Of a DNA stretch of 64,000 nt, positions 13,992 to 26,708 are shown piece by piece. The stretch covers positions 49,561,751 to 49,625,750 of the forward strand of contig CM035233.1 in the NCBI GenBank assembly GCA_020226215.1, read 5' to 3'. A program made the position numbers and the translations under genes. The DNA comes from Sindora glabra (lineage: Eukaryota; Streptophyta; Magnoliopsida; Fabales; Fabaceae). The notes under the pieces were generated by a model. That model was not told where the DNA came from. It did not search any database and saw nothing but the letters and a program-made list of their open reading frames with translations. The stretch's first letter is position 1; every line of letters begins with the position of its first letter.

Positions 13992-14068
13992 ATGGGCGCG
14001 AGTCGGAAGCTTCAGGGAGAAATAGATCGTGTTTTGAAGAAGGTCCAAGAAGGTGTAGAAGTCTTTGA
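13949..14068 (+). CDS. Upstream ORF overlapping the NOT3 start
   Basis: An ATG at 13949 opens a 39-codon frame that ends with TGA at 14066-14068, inside the first coding exon and out of frame with it. Its context is weak (C at -3, A at +4), while the NOT3 ATG at 13992 has A at -3 and G at +4. Scanning ribosomes could leak past it; any that initiate here would bypass the NOT3 start. It is real in the DNA, but whether it is in the mRNA depends on the unknown transcription start. The peptide has no recognisable similarity. Confidence 0.45.
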   Translation: MKFKDYSFTELNQENGRESEASGRNRSCFEEGPRRCRSL

Positions 14069-17000
14069 TAGCATTTGGAACAAGGTTTTCTGAAACTTTC
14101 TGAATAAATCTTGTTTTGTTTTTTTTTTTTTTTAGCTCGATTGTAATTAGTACTTTATTTTTTTGGACTAAAAATATGTGGCATAAATGGCTGATTCTTT
14201 GTTGTTTTGAATTGTGGTTGTTTAGGTTTACGATACGGACAATGCGAATCAGAAGGAGAAATTTGAGGCAGACTTGAAGAAGGAGATTAAGAAGCTCCAA
14301 AGGTACAGAGACCAGATTAAGACTTGGATTCAGTCTAGCGAGATCAAGGATAAGAAGGTTAATTCAAGTGCCTCTTTCTTTTTCATTTCCCCTATTAAAT
14401 TCAGCTTCTGCTGTATATTAACATCAGACATTTATGTTTAATGTTTTGAGGGTCACATTTACATTGACTGCATGCTTATTGGAAGTGAAATAGGGGTTCC
14501 AAAATTTCTGAATTTGTTTAAACACATCGCCAATTATGTTAATACATTGTAGCTTTTCTAAGTATTTGAGTCTATATTATCATGTTTCCTGGCAGTTTGC
14601 CGGTCATTTTGCATTTCTATTGTACAGAACTTTGTCACTAAAATTGAAATGAGTCCAGGCTTTATTATGTGTCCTTTATATTGCAAGTCTCTCAGCTTCT
14701 AAATGTTTTGAGTTTAGATGGTAAGTTTGTGATTCTGTGACGTCAACTCCTTGATAGCTGATTAGGTTGGTTTGTGTGATGGACTGGTGTGAAAATTTAA
14801 CTGCTTAAATATTACATTTTGATTTTTAACCCCTTGATTGTGAATTTGACGATACTTTTTCTTTTGGCATATCTTGACATAGGTTAGTGCCTCTTATGAG
14901 CAGGCTCTGGTGGATTCTCGCAAGCAAATTGAGCGGGAAATGGAAAGATTTAAGATATGTGAGAAGGAAACTAAGACAAAAGCATTCTCCAAAGAAGGCT
15001 TGGGCCAACAGCCTAAAACTGTGAGTCTTTGACCTGGGGTCATATGTATTATTTTCTTTTTGTTATCATCATATTCTTTCTCTGTTATAATTTCTTATTA
15101 TTTGGGCTTGGTCTGATAGATGTGTTGTGCTAATGTTTTCGGACAGGATCCAAAGGAGAAGGCTAAATCAGAAACAAGGGATTGGTTAAATAATGTGGTA
15201 TGAACTCTATTCTTTGTATACGTTTCAGCCGTGATTTGTTATGCCCAAAGTATGGCTATGATTCATTGCATTTTTTTTTGTTTGTCCATATTCATGCACA
15301 CTTTGTAGTGCTTGGACAGACAAATGGTCAGCTTTGTTTTCTTGTACCTCATGGTTATTCCTCATGATATTTGACTAAAAGGTTATTCTGAAGGTTGAGG
15401 GTTGAGGCATCAACTAATGGAAATTGTTATGTTCATGATGGTTCTTAAGATTGGTTTCTCTGATGATGCCTTCTTTCTTTCAATTCTCGTGCTTATTGGT
15501 TGAGTGATTTTTCATTGCAGTGTCTCTGTGGTCACATGTTATCTGAATTAAGATTATATTATCTTAAACTATGTACTTGTATGATCTAGCTGTCTGTATT
15601 ACTATTTGGTGACTCTTGTTGTTGTGATGATAATTATTACTCTACTTTCTATTTTCTAAACCTTGACTAGGTCGGAGAGTTAGAATCTCAGATTGATAGC
15701 TTTGAAGCTGAGATTGAAGGACTTTCTGTCAAGAAAGGAAAGACCAAGCCACCTAGATTGGTATGAAGTAAAGGACATATCTTTTGTGGGAATGGTTATC
15801 TACCTTTGACATGGACATTCACTTCTTTCTTTTGTTTGTCAGACCCATCTAGAGACATCAATTACACGGCACAAGGCTCATATAAAGAAATGTGAACTGC
15901 TCTTGAGGCTATTAGACAATGATGAATTAAGTCCTGAGCAGGTTAATGACGTTAAAGATTTCTTGGATGACTATGTTGAGCGTAATCAGGTAGGTCTTGT
16001 ACTTATTTGACTTGTACACTCTTATCATTCTTGTTTTAAATTGATAATAATGGATACTGCGCTAATGTTTCTGATATCTACCATTTTGAGGGAGTGCTTA
16101 ATCCTTGATTGAATTCAGAGTTTTTGACTTTATTCATTAATCCATTTCATCTGTCTTTCTTTTCTTTTACAGGATGATTTTGATGAATTCAGTGATGTTG
16201 ATGACCTCTACAGTTCATTACCTCTAGAAAAGGTGGAGTCTCTTGAAGATCTTGTCACAATTGGTCCCCCCGCTCTTGTTAAGGTATTTGTTCACTCATT
16301 GTTACTCTACTGCAAACATGAACACACATGCATTTATTCATGCTCATGTTCTGGAATTAAGTTATCGGAACTGTTATTTGGATATTGGCTTGTGCCTTTT
16401 TTTATTTTTTTGGAGCTAGAAAGACATTACTAATGCATGTTGAACTTTTAAATATTTGATGCTAATCTATATCTTTCCAAAATGAATTTAATGCATGTCT
16501 ATGTTGATCATTGCCCCAATCTTTATACTGGAATCTATAAATTATGCTAATTTGCTAAAATGTTTTTATGTAAAAATATAAAGACATTTCACTCTATGGA
16601 TCCATTATCTTATTCTGTATTTTGGCAGGGTGCAACTGCTCTTAGCTTGAAGCCTACTTTGGCAGTATCAGTATCAGCATCTGCATCACAAACATCCGTA
16701 TGTTTATTTTTATGATTGAAATATTATTTTTTGAACCAAAATTATTGAGGATTGACATTTTCAAGGATAATGTTTCAGAATTACTGTGGGAGATTATGCT
16801 TTTTTGCTGTTTTTTCTTTTTGAAATGAGCCTTTCTTTGTCAATTCTTTGAATTCCAATGGTTTGAAATGATAATAGATGGAAAATTTGAGATATTTTAA
16901 ATTTCTAATTATTTTTTGGGTAAACAAACGGGGCAAAAGCCTAAGATATTCTAATTAGTTATGTATAAGGATTCATTTCATCGATTCTAAGTAGTTAACG

Positions 17001-20000
17001 ATGCTATTGGATGAAGCTAATTTCAATTCGCAAATTTTTTTTTTATCTATCAATAATTTTTTTCAGCTGGTGATATGGTCTGGCTGATCTCGTTTCTTTT
17101 TCCTTTGAGGCAGGCATCCTATAATAAGTTGAATTTTTACTATGTTTTAGTATTATACCTTGTCTAGCCGACCCCACTTAGTGGGATAAGGCTTTGTTGT
17201 AGTATTATACCTTGTCTGGCCTATTGGTTATGATCAAGTATTATTATTCAGCTTACAGAGGAATTTTACTGATTGCTAACTCTTGAATTAGTCGTTTCAT
17301 CTACACTGAGTCATTTTTTTCTTTTTGGCCTTGGGATTGATCCTACCGTTACAAGATTTTTATATGGGTGAGGCCTTGCTTTAGGATTGATGTTACTTAT
17401 GCAATATAATTATATGGGTGGGACTTCCCCAAGCAAGCAAATGTGTGAACTTCTTGTGTAGTTATTAATGTTGCTTTTCATGTAACCTGTCTTGAAACAT
17501 TTTGATGTAATGGTACCTTGTTACCTCAGATTATCAGGGGATGTTGAATACGTGGTTATAGATTCACTGGATGCCATTTAAACAAACAATATTTTTAAGA
17601 TTTCCTTTCCAGACAATTATGAATTTATGACTTCTAACTATCATTGGGATGCTTCTGTCCAGGACCAAGCTGATGACACAGCTTCCCAGGATAGCAATTC
17701 TGATATTGTTGCAAGAACTCCACCTTCAAAAAATGGTGGAATTAGTTCTGCTGCTTCAACTCCAGCTGGAAACCATGCTACTCCTGTTTCCATGAATGTT
17801 TTGGGCCATAACTTGTCCAGTGCGCCAGCTGTTGCTTCAGTTCTTCCTAGTTCAAATTCTGTTCGGAGTGCCCTGGAGAATACTGGTGCTGGCAATTCTT
17901 CATTGTCCGTAAATCAGTCTACCTCTATAAGGGAAGAAGATATTAATAGCTTTCCGGGGCGGAGACCATCCCCATCGCTTTCTGATGCTGGGCTTATAAG
18001 GGGCATTGGAAGAAACAGCCTTTCAAGTCAAGCAACATCAAACAACCCCCTTGGTCCTGGTAATGTGATTTCTAGCAATGGGGCCCCTGAGTCGGTCCCG
18101 TCGGTGTCTGAAATAACTAAGAGAAATATATTGGGAACGGATGATAGACTTGGAAGCAGTGGGATGGTTCAACCTCTTGTATCCCCCCTAGGCAATAGAA
18201 TGATCTTGCCCCAGGCTGCAAAGGCCAATGATGGAACTGTCTCAGTTGACTCTGGCAATGTCAATGAGGCTGCAGCTGTATCTGGGAGAGTTTTCTCCCC
18301 TTCTGTGGTTCCCGGCATGCAATGGAGACCTGGAAGCCCTTTCCAGAACCAGAATGAGGCGGTAAATTTTGCCTCTACTTTTCATGTCTGTTTAGTGTTG
18401 CAGTCTATTCATGCAGTGGATCTGTGGAACTTTAAGTGTGAACTATTGGCTAATTTCCTCTGATCATACATTGTTTGTTATTCTGTTTGGTCCTTGAATT
18501 ATTTGTGGATGACTGTATAAATTGCAAATTCTTTATTTGGTTTCAAACTGTCCAAGATTTGCAATGTTTATTGGTAGATACATTGCTATTATGCATTGAC
18601 CATAAGCATGACCTGTAATGTTGTAATCTTTGTAAATCACAAGCATGGACATAATCTTATATGATCCATGAATGTACTTACATATAAAATAGATACACGA
18701 GTTGATTCTCACTTGGTGGACATAGGTAGGTTGTAGGATGATGGTTTTGATTTTATTATTTAATCAGCTTAATCAACCCTGTAACAAATAGTTTGCAATA
18801 TGTGCACCTGATATTTTTATTTTTTACTATTGATGAGCAGAATGAAATAGTTTTACCATACGTTGGGATGTAAATATGCAGTTACCTAGAATTCCATCAT
18901 TCTGGCTGATGGGATTAAAGCAGAATTGAGAATCCACCACCTAGTACCTGTGGTAAAGAACAAGAATTTCATGAAGTGGGAAAGATCGTGTGTCACATTG
19001 TTTATTTTACCTTGAAATATACTGTTTGGGAGACTTATTCATTTCTATTCTCAGGGCCAGCTTCGTGGAAGAACTGAAATTGCTCCTGATCAACGAGAGA
19101 AATTTCTGCAGAAATATCAGCAAGTGCAGCAAGGGCATGGCAACCTTCTTGGTATGTCTTCTCTTCCTGGGGGAAATCATAAGCAGTTTTCTGCTCTGCA
19201 GCAAAACCCTCTCTTGCAGCAGGTATCTTTCTAGTACGTCAAACTCCTTTGTAATTTTTTTTTAAGGAAGATTCTCAAAGATTAAAAGCCACACTGTAAC
19301 AAATTCTCTGCCCTGTCTTTCTTCGCAAAGAATTTTATATTCTTTGTCATTCTCTCTCTCTCTCTCTCTCTTCTTGTTTGTAATATGATTATTTTGTTGT
19401 AATTTCAATGATTGTGTTCTGCAATTGAAGCATTGTTTATGATCACAACTTATTGCTTCTTAGTTCCTATATTAAAGGAGAGTCTTCCTATAATTCTGGC
19501 ACTGGCAGATCCTTGAGTTCCCTGGATCAAATTATTGCCTTTTGCTAGTAGCTTATCTGGTTATTTCTGTGCCTCTTCGCTGTATAGACTATGTGTTGAT
19601 TTGTTCACAAGTAAAGTTGACTGATTTCTGTCCTTTGTTGAGGAATTAAAAAAATTGGAAAATGATATTTTTTCTAAGTAGTTTTTATTTAGAACCTGAT
19701 TGCTTGTGTCTGTAGTTGAATTATTAAACCTATTTACTAAAAGGAAAAAGGTTCCTAGTAAAGTCTTTGCTCAGAGTATGATAGTATATGTTGAAATGAA
19801 CAATTGTAGTTGGCTTTTGTTTTTTATGGACGGGTACTGTGCAACATGTCTCCTATTTGTCAAGACTTGTAATTCTATTTTTCCTATATCCTTATGAGAG
19901 TTTTGTTTTATCTGCGTTATAGTTATAAATACTTTGTTGTATGGTAAAAGCTTTCTTTTTCACCTGAATTTTTCATCAATAGAAGGGGAAACATAACTTC

Positions 20001-22600
20001 TGCTGTATGTGCAGTTTAATTCCCAGGGCTCATCGGTCTCTTCTCAATCTGGTTTGGGACTTGGGGTCCAGACACCAAGTCTGAGTAGTATTTCACCCAA
20101 CTCATTGCAGCAGCCTCCTAATTCTCTGCATTCCCCATCTAGCCAACAGTCATTGATGTCAAGTCTTCCTAAAGATGCTGGTATGTGAATGGCTTCGTTT
20201 AATCATTTTTACTTTCTTTGAAATGGATTTCTTTCAATTCTTTGCCTTCTGTGTTAGCTTTTCCTGTGAATGGGAGAGCGAATTGAGTAATATGAATTTT
20301 TCTCCCTCCCGAGATTCGCAGTTCTCCGCTGACCTATGTATTATGCTATGCTCTTTCTGGAAGAGTTCTTTAATATCTTTTCAATGTCAATATCTGGCAT
20401 TTTCTTGTTTTCTTCCAGTTCATTTTAATCTAACAAGTCAGGCCAAGCAGGGATAACACATCTTGCATCATGGAGCTTTGAATCTAAATTGCAAATAACT
20501 GATACTGACTGGTTTCAAATATTGGGTTTGTGACAGTACTGAGAAGAATAGAATTACTCAGATATCCTATTATATTATATACCAAGATTTGGATTTTATT
20601 CTGAGATATGGACAATATCATAATGTGTGTCCTTTGCAGAAGTCGGCAATTCCAAGGTTGAAGAGCAGCAGCAAATGCAGAATTTTGCTGATGATTCAGC
20701 TGCTGAATCTTCTGCTAGCACTGGGCTTGGGAAGACTCTCACAAATGAGGATGATTTGAAATCCACATATGCTGTAGATTCTCCTGTATGCTGACTAACT
20801 CCTTAGCTTGTTATTTTCTCTGGGATACATTTTATTGTTGTCTTTCATAGTCTGTAGACATGAGAGTATATGTCTGTTGGCATTTCTTTCTTCACATATC
20901 ACTTTGTATTTACTGATTAGTACTACTAGCAGTGCATCATATCTCCTGAGCTGGGAAGGGCAGTGGATTGGCTAGGTTAGCCTTTGCATTGGCCTTTGGG
21001 TGGACCTATGAAAGGGACTTACATTACACTTAGAACTAACTAGAAAAAAGATTATATAAATTGTGCAACTTTAGTTTTAGACAACTAATGAACCGCATGA
21101 AAATATGCCCCTGGCCAAATTCACATATCTTTCTTATTTTTCCCATTTTGATGCAAGTAGTGAACAAACTTGCTATACATGCTATCTGCTGTGAAATCCA
21201 GATGACCAGAGTCCTAGTAGTTTATGTAGATGAGCTACTGAAATGATAATTTGGGTTACTTAATCAGTTAACCATACATTGCAGGTTGGCAAGAAAGTCT
21301 TGCAATCGATATGTGTTCATATGATGAGGCATTAAAAAAATGTAATTCTTTCAATATAGGATAGCCAATTCATAGGCAGGATGATCTTCATTGGCTAACT
21401 GTAATGTTCCTTTTTATGTTAACTGTAATTCTTTTGATATGCAATAACCAATTCATGGCAGGATGATCTTTGTTGTCTATATTTGTTTTATGCTGCAGGT
21501 TGGAGCATCTGACTCTCTTCCAGAGCCCCAGACTTCCAGAGATATTGATTTGTCTCCTGGCCAACCATTACAATTTAATCAGCCTTCTGGTAACCTTGGA
21601 GTCATTGGAAGGAGAAGTGTTGCTGACCTTGGAGCCATTGGTGATAATTTCAGTGGATCAAGCGTTAATTCTGGTGGAGTACGGGATCAAGCATACAATT
21701 TGCAAATGCTTGAGGCAGCTTACTACAAACTTCCGCAACCAAAAGACTCAGAACGTCCACGGACTTATACTCCTGTATGCATAGCCAATTATCTTCATCT
21801 GCAATTTTATAGTCTATCATGTGGTCATATGATCATTTTCCTTTTCTTGCCTTGCAGAGGCACCCAGCAATAACACCTTCTAGTTATCCTCAAGTACAGG
21901 CACCTATTGTTAATAATCCTGTTTTTTGGGAAAGAGTTGGTGCTGAACCATATGGCACTGATACCCTGTTCTTTGCATTTTATTATCAACAGGTATTTGA
22001 ATGTTGTGCTAGAATTGTTGTTCTGTCATTCAATCAGTTGAATAATAAATCCATTATTTTCTGCAGAACACTTATCAACAATACTTGGCTGCAAAGGAGC
22101 TAAAGAAGCAGTCCTGGAGATATCACAGGAAGTATAACACATGGTTTCAACGGCATGAAGAACCAAAAGTTTCGACAGAGGAATATGAGCAGGGGACATA
22201 CGTATACTTTGATTTCCACATTGCAAATGAAGACCTGCAGCATGGATGGTATGTTGAGCTAACTTTTGGTTACTAACTTGCTATTGTTAGCTGTCGTAAT
22301 TTTATAGGCTGCATATGCATGCTGGTCACTTTATAGAAAAACTACTATAATATCTAAATTTGAACTATGCCAAAATTTATAGTAGGTTTGAAGTACAAGA
22401 TTAACATCAACTTTATAATTAATAAGCATTTTGCACCCAATCTCACCATATGGACATTGCCTACAGACATTATCATGGTGAATTTTCTCATGTATCCTGT
22501 TTGCCTGACACTTTGCGTTTAATATTAATTCAGGTGTCAAAGAATCAAGACGGAGTTCACGTTTGAGTATAATTACCTGGAAGATGAGCTCATGGTATAG
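13992..22600 (+). CDS. NOT3: CCR4-NOT transcription complex subunit 3 (NOT3), 16 coding exons
   Basis: Subunit of the CCR4-NOT complex, which shortens mRNA poly(A) tails and also acts in transcription. Exons read from frame and GT-AG sites: 13992-14084, 14226-14357, 14883-15020, 15147-15197, 15671-15760, 15843-15989, 16173-16283, 16629-16697, 17663-18361, 19055-19222, 20015-20180, 20640-20785, 21499-21774, 21858-21992, 22067-22248, 22534-22600. They join without a frame break into 889 codons plus TAG. Residues 1-235 form the conserved charged coiled-coil Not3 N-terminal domain (MGASRKLQGEIDRVLKKVQE; later DDFDEFSDVDDLY). Residues about 240-730 are a Ser/Pro/Asn/Gln-rich linker, mostly in the 699-bp exon 9. 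Residues about 735-889 are the C-terminal NOT box (LQMLEAAYYKLP, YGTDTLFFAFYYQQ, ending EYNYLEDELMV), which in the family binds NOT2 and NOT1. The length suits plant NOT3, and the ATG matches the conserved N-terminus. Only two introns have a phase other than 0 (after 20180 and after 22248). Intron 9 retention would truncate the protein soon after residue 510. Family identity is near certain; small exon edges in the linker are slightly less so. Confidence 0.95.
17148..17217 (+). mobile_element. 34-bp SINE stub (Au-like 3' end) with 18-bp TSD
   Basis: In NOT3 intron 8, the 18-bp phrase TAGTATTATACCTTGTCT occurs twice exactly (17148-17165 and 17200-17217), flanking 34 bp. The insert reads AGCCGACCCCACTTAGTGGG then ataaggctttgttg. 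This matches my memory of the conserved 3' tail of the plant Au SINE family (GACCCCACTTAGTGGGA...GGCTT.GTTGTTG). The perfect duplication indicates a target-primed insertion that was cut off almost at once. The family name is from memory; the duplication is seen directly. Confidence 0.8.
19351..19370. repeat. (TC)10 microsatellite in NOT3 intron 10
   Basis: Ten uninterrupted TC dinucleotides about 130 bp into the intron. A shorter (TC)7 run lies at 22721-22734 in the 3' UTR. Confidence 0.95.
21341..21470 (+). repeat. Direct duplication before NOT3 exon 13
   Basis: Two copies of a 47-48 bp unit (21341-21388 and about 21424-21470) share tgtaattctt at the start and ggcaggatgatctt at the end, with about 35 bp between them. 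The pair ends 28 bp before exon 13, so it duplicates part of the 3' intron segment where branch sites lie. Confidence 0.8.
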
Positions 22601-22748
22601 GAGAGTTTTGGAAGATCGATGAGAATTAATGATGAATTCTCAATTTCTCTCTCTCATATACTATACAGATCAGTGACCATTAACAATGAATTTTCAAGAG
22701 ATACAGTCTAAATGCAAGCTTCTCTCTCTCTCTCACTCCCGTGTTAAA

Positions 22749-22754
22749 AATAAA
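22749..22754 (+). terminator. NOT3 poly(A) signal
   Basis: A canonical AATAAA 149 bp after the stop codon, preceded by CT-rich 3' UTR sequence and followed by T-rich DNA. It is the first such hexamer downstream of the stop and the likely main near-upstream element. Confidence 0.6.
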
Positions 22755-22840
22755 GTAACAACTTGTGGGGTGCTATCTTTAAAAAATTCTGAAAGTTTAT
22801 GCCCCTGCAGTATTTTCAATATGAAACTTTTCCTATATAT

Positions 22841-23302
22841 AGGAGTCGTTTGATTTATTTAAAAAATAATTTCTTGTAAAAAATTGAATTTTTAAAGAAA
22901 TAATTTTAAATATGAATTTTTTGACAGGTATTCAATTGTTTGATATATAGGAAGTAATATTTTTTGAAAAATAATTATTTGCTTTAACTTTAAATATTTT
23001 ATGAAGTATTAATAAAATAATTATTATATCTTTAATATTATTATAATATAAATTAATAAATTTTAATTGTTATTAATAAAATTTAATAAGAATAATTTTG
23101 TTATTATATTTATAAATAATATAAGAAATATAATTTATTTAAGGGGAAGGTGGGTAAGTTATTTTTCATATTTTGTGGAAAGTAAGACTTTTGAAGTCTA
23201 TTTTCTCTATTTTGTTAAATAATGAATAATCAAACAATTATGTTCTTATGTTTTTGAGAAATAGAACTTTTTATATTATTAAAACCAACCAAATAATCTC
23301 AT
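22841..23302. mobile_element. Probable MITE just downstream of NOT3
   Basis: About 460 bp of AT-rich non-coding DNA. The left end is GGAGTCGTTTGATTTATT; the right end reverse-complemented is ATGAGATTATTTGGTTGG, so both start as GAG...TTTGRTT. Inner sequence also pairs loosely (aaaaataatttcttg against caaacaattatgttc). The target duplication is not clear. It starts about 90 bp after the NOT3 poly(A) signal. Confidence 0.45.
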
Positions 23303-23828
23303 AGTGGGAGTATATCTTAAATGGAATTATTAATAACTTGATGCTTGATTTGATACAATTTTAGCCAATAAGTTTCAAAATATTTGGGCTATATGAGAGC
23401 TTGAAATTGATATAATGCATTGATTCGAATTCTGAACCATATTGAGCTTTCATCTAGTTCAGCCCGAGTATTGGATAACATTGGATTGGTTGTTTTTGTA
23501 CCACCAATCCTTATTTAACATCAACTCAGTTCAACCTATAACCATTGGCCCTCTCCTTCCTGGTCAGTTTAGAGTATTCGCAAGTAAATGTATAAGCGTA
23601 TTTACCTGCACAGTTCAACTCCTCTGAACTGCAAATATCACATCCCAAGATGTAAATATTCTGCATTTGATAGTCCTTACTCCAATTCTGAATTGAATTT
23701 GCCGAATAATGCTTCGAAAATGCTATAAAAGGTAAGATACAAACGAAAGGGCGTAACAGTAAAGGAAAATAAAAAATTTCTTCCAGAATTTAGAATCTAG
23801 TGAGTAATTCTATCCATTGGTAGTTGTC

Positions 23829-24280
23829 GAGCCTTTAGAGATTGAGTCTGATGTTCTCTTGCTTGTTAATGATCTATATCCATTGCAACTCGGGCTGGGT
23901 AGATTGGCGTGTGTGCCCCATTGGGGGTTTGGGGAGGTCTCTTAGAATGTCAAAAGGCATATATGTGTCTAATGACTTAATTATTCTTAAATTTTATATA
24001 CATATAATCCTCCATTTCTGAAGTTCCTCGTTCTTCAAATCTGGCTGCTGACTGGCTAGCCAAGTATTGTAAAAAGGAGCTGTGTCCTTTGTCTGCCATC
24101 TTGATCCTAGATTTGGCGTTTAGGCCTCCTCAGGCTCTTTCTGTCTGCTGTGTTTTGTTGTTAATATCGGAGCCGTTGAGTTTTGCCATTTTGAGAAGTA
24201 AATTAAAGTATGTTCCCAGATGGACATGGCTTGCAAAGGGATTTCTAGGTCCTGCTATTTGTGAATCCTTGCTGGGCTAA
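23829..24280 (+). pseudogene. LINE RNase H-domain relic
   Basis: Two pieces match the RNase H-like domain at the C-terminus of plant non-LTR retrotransposon polyproteins. The first, at 23829-23940, contains LEIESDVLLLVNDLYPL with the family's ESD motif. After about 70 bp with stops, the second (24008-24280) contains VPRSSNLAADWLAKYCKKE, the characteristic arginine...AADWLAK segment, and ends at TAA. The reverse transcriptase part is absent and no poly(A) tail or target duplication is evident. It is a short, broken fragment; the family is clear, the exact element is not. Confidence 0.65.
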
Positions 24281-24582
24281 GAGACATGATTTTTCAACAA
24301 ATTAAGTTGTAGATTGCTCATTAGAACCCAAAATGTGGTTCAATTAGCAGAAGATCAGACCTTTTTTCTCGTCATAGTTAATTTTGTAGCTTCCGAATTG
24401 AGATATGCATAGACTGCAACTTTCATGCATATGCATTTGGATTTGAACCAAAAAACAATCAAATTTACTAAATTTAAAATAGATGAAAATTGGTTTAATT
24501 CCTATCATGACAAATAGGTGAAGATGGATTTGATCCAAGGTATGACATGTGTATACGTGAATGAAAATATTGAGATAAAAAT

Positions 24583-25482
24583 AGGAATGGTAAAAATACT
24601 TATACTTGAAGGGTCTAATCAAAATCAATAAATATTTATCTAATAAATCTTATTCAAATTAAACTTACAATTTAAAGATTTGGGTTTGGATATATCTTAT
24701 TGAAACTAAACTTACAACTTAATAGTTTGAGTTTGAGTTTATCCATTAAATTTGTCCATTAAATATCTAATGAATCTTAAATCTCTTCAAGTTACGTGTT
24801 AATATCAATTTGTATAATACTTGAGTTTATCTTTTATAAATATTTAATATATCTTTAATTTTTTTTGGATATTACATTAAATCTATTTGAATAATATATT
24901 TTATAGTTAACCTATTATTATATGAAAATTAATATTATCACATATATATGGATATTGTATTAGTTTATTTAAGATAAATAATATTAAAAATTTAAAATTC
25001 ACATTAAATTATAAACATATTTTAAAATAATATTTTTTATATTTTAATATTAATTTATACAATGTAGGAGTATCTAATCATAATATAAATACATAAGTAA
25101 TTATTTATGAGTTGACTTAATATAACATTTAGTTGACAAAATCACTAATGATATAACCCACATTTACCCTAAAGCTAATAATAGATAATATAAATGGTTC
25201 AAAATAAAAATAAATGTAAATAAGAAAATAGATATGATCCATAATTATTAAGTATAATTGTTATCAATAAAAAAGAATAATATTTTATTTTTTAAGAATA
25301 AGATTTAAAATTATATTTGTATTCGCAAGTTTAAATAGGTTTATTTTGGATCTTTTAATTAAATTTTATTAGATTCATAATGAATTTAGATCTTTAATAA
25401 ATCTAAGTAGCGGATTTTTAATGGATTTAGATTTTATTGGGTTTGGGTTAAGTTTACTTAAACTTGATCCATTACTATCCCT
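24583..25482. mobile_element. Probable MITE or small nonautonomous DNA transposon
   Basis: The left end AGGAATGGTAAAAATACT and the reverse-complemented right end AGGGATAGTAATGGATCAAG are similar. Inside both ends are facing phrases of the tttgggtttgg / aaacttgatcc type. The intervening 800 bp is AT-rich with no coding capacity. No target duplication could be fixed, so the ends are tentative. Confidence 0.4.
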
Positions 25483-26089
25483 AAATAACAATGAGCATTG
25501 AATAACTATGCATATAATTACTTTATATACATACAAATCATACTTTTTCCTTAGTGGTTTATTCACATAGGAAATTAATTTTTTTTTCAATTAAATTTCC
25601 TTAAATATTTTTGTAAAGTATTTACAATTATTTAATTCATAGTAGAAATTAAAATTTTTTAGATGAAAATTATTTATGTGAGAAAAATAAGTAAATAAAT
25701 TTTCGAATATACTAAAGTACAATTTTTTAATAAATGTTTGTCAATTAATGAATGGTTGAATAACTTATCTATCTCTTACTTTTGAAGAAATTACAAATCT
25801 ATATCATTTCTTTGCTGATTATACGATCTCTTCAATTCACAATTTATAGTATTATACGGTTGCACCCAATCCAATATGTAGGAGTGAGAAACAAACCAAA
25901 TAGATAAGAGAGAAACACATGGGGAAGCAATTCAATGCATATAATATGCAATAATGCCACACTAATATTTTTATTCTCACGTCTTTATTTACATTCTCTT
26001 ATGTGCAAATGAGACTTAAAGTTAAGAATCATGCTTGGAAACGAGAGGGTGTAAATGGAATGTAAGAATAAGAGTATATGGGGAAAGAA

Positions 26090-26090
<1 letters not shown>

Positions 26091-26152
<62 letters not shown>
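26091..26152. repeat. Compound microsatellite (TA)13(GA)18
   Basis: Uninterrupted TA for 26 bp followed directly by uninterrupted GA for 36 bp. No surrounding gene. Confidence 0.95.
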
Positions 26153-26156
<4 letters not shown>

Positions 26157-26708
26157 GACAATAAATCTTTCTTCTCTTGATAATCTAATGAATTACGCAA
26201 AATTGATTCCCTTTTGCAACGTTCTTGGATAATTCGTGCTCCCATTGCTGTGTATGGATAAGTACAATACTTTTAACTTTTCACATATTGGATTTGTTCA
26301 TCCTTTTTGAACCTTTATTAAAAATCCATGAATGCAACGCATAAGCTGTGTCACCAAAGTTCAAACTTTTGAATACTTCCTTATTTAAAAGGTATTATCC
26401 TGTCTTCTGCACGGAAAGATATAGGAATGTGACCTAGCATTTCGTGTATACCCATCATCCAAATGCTGATATCACATAAAATATAATATAACGCTGATAT
26501 CATCATTATTTAATTTTCTTTTGCTTTCCCCGTCTGTTCAGATGTGTCTGATCCGCGTTTATGGCTGAGAATGAATTAGTTTCATCCAATCCAATTATTA
26601 ATATTTTATTCCACAACCAATAATATAAAATAAATTACATAATTAAAGTGTATGTAATATTTAACAATTTTAAATAGATTGTATAATTTATTTAAAAACA
26701 TTCTCTTA

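Noticed and set aside
17641..17895. Open frame of 84 codons on the minus strand
   Set aside because: It lies opposite NOT3 exon 9 and has no similarity; a shadow of the real exon.
18362..18463. Extension of NOT3 exon 9 past 18361 to a stop at 18463
   Set aside because: The donor at 18361/18362 followed by exon 10 keeps the family's sequence; the extension is intron.
26035..26245. Open frames with Tyr-Ile and Arg-Glu or Ser-Leu runs
   Set aside because: Translation of the (TA)n(GA)n microsatellite.
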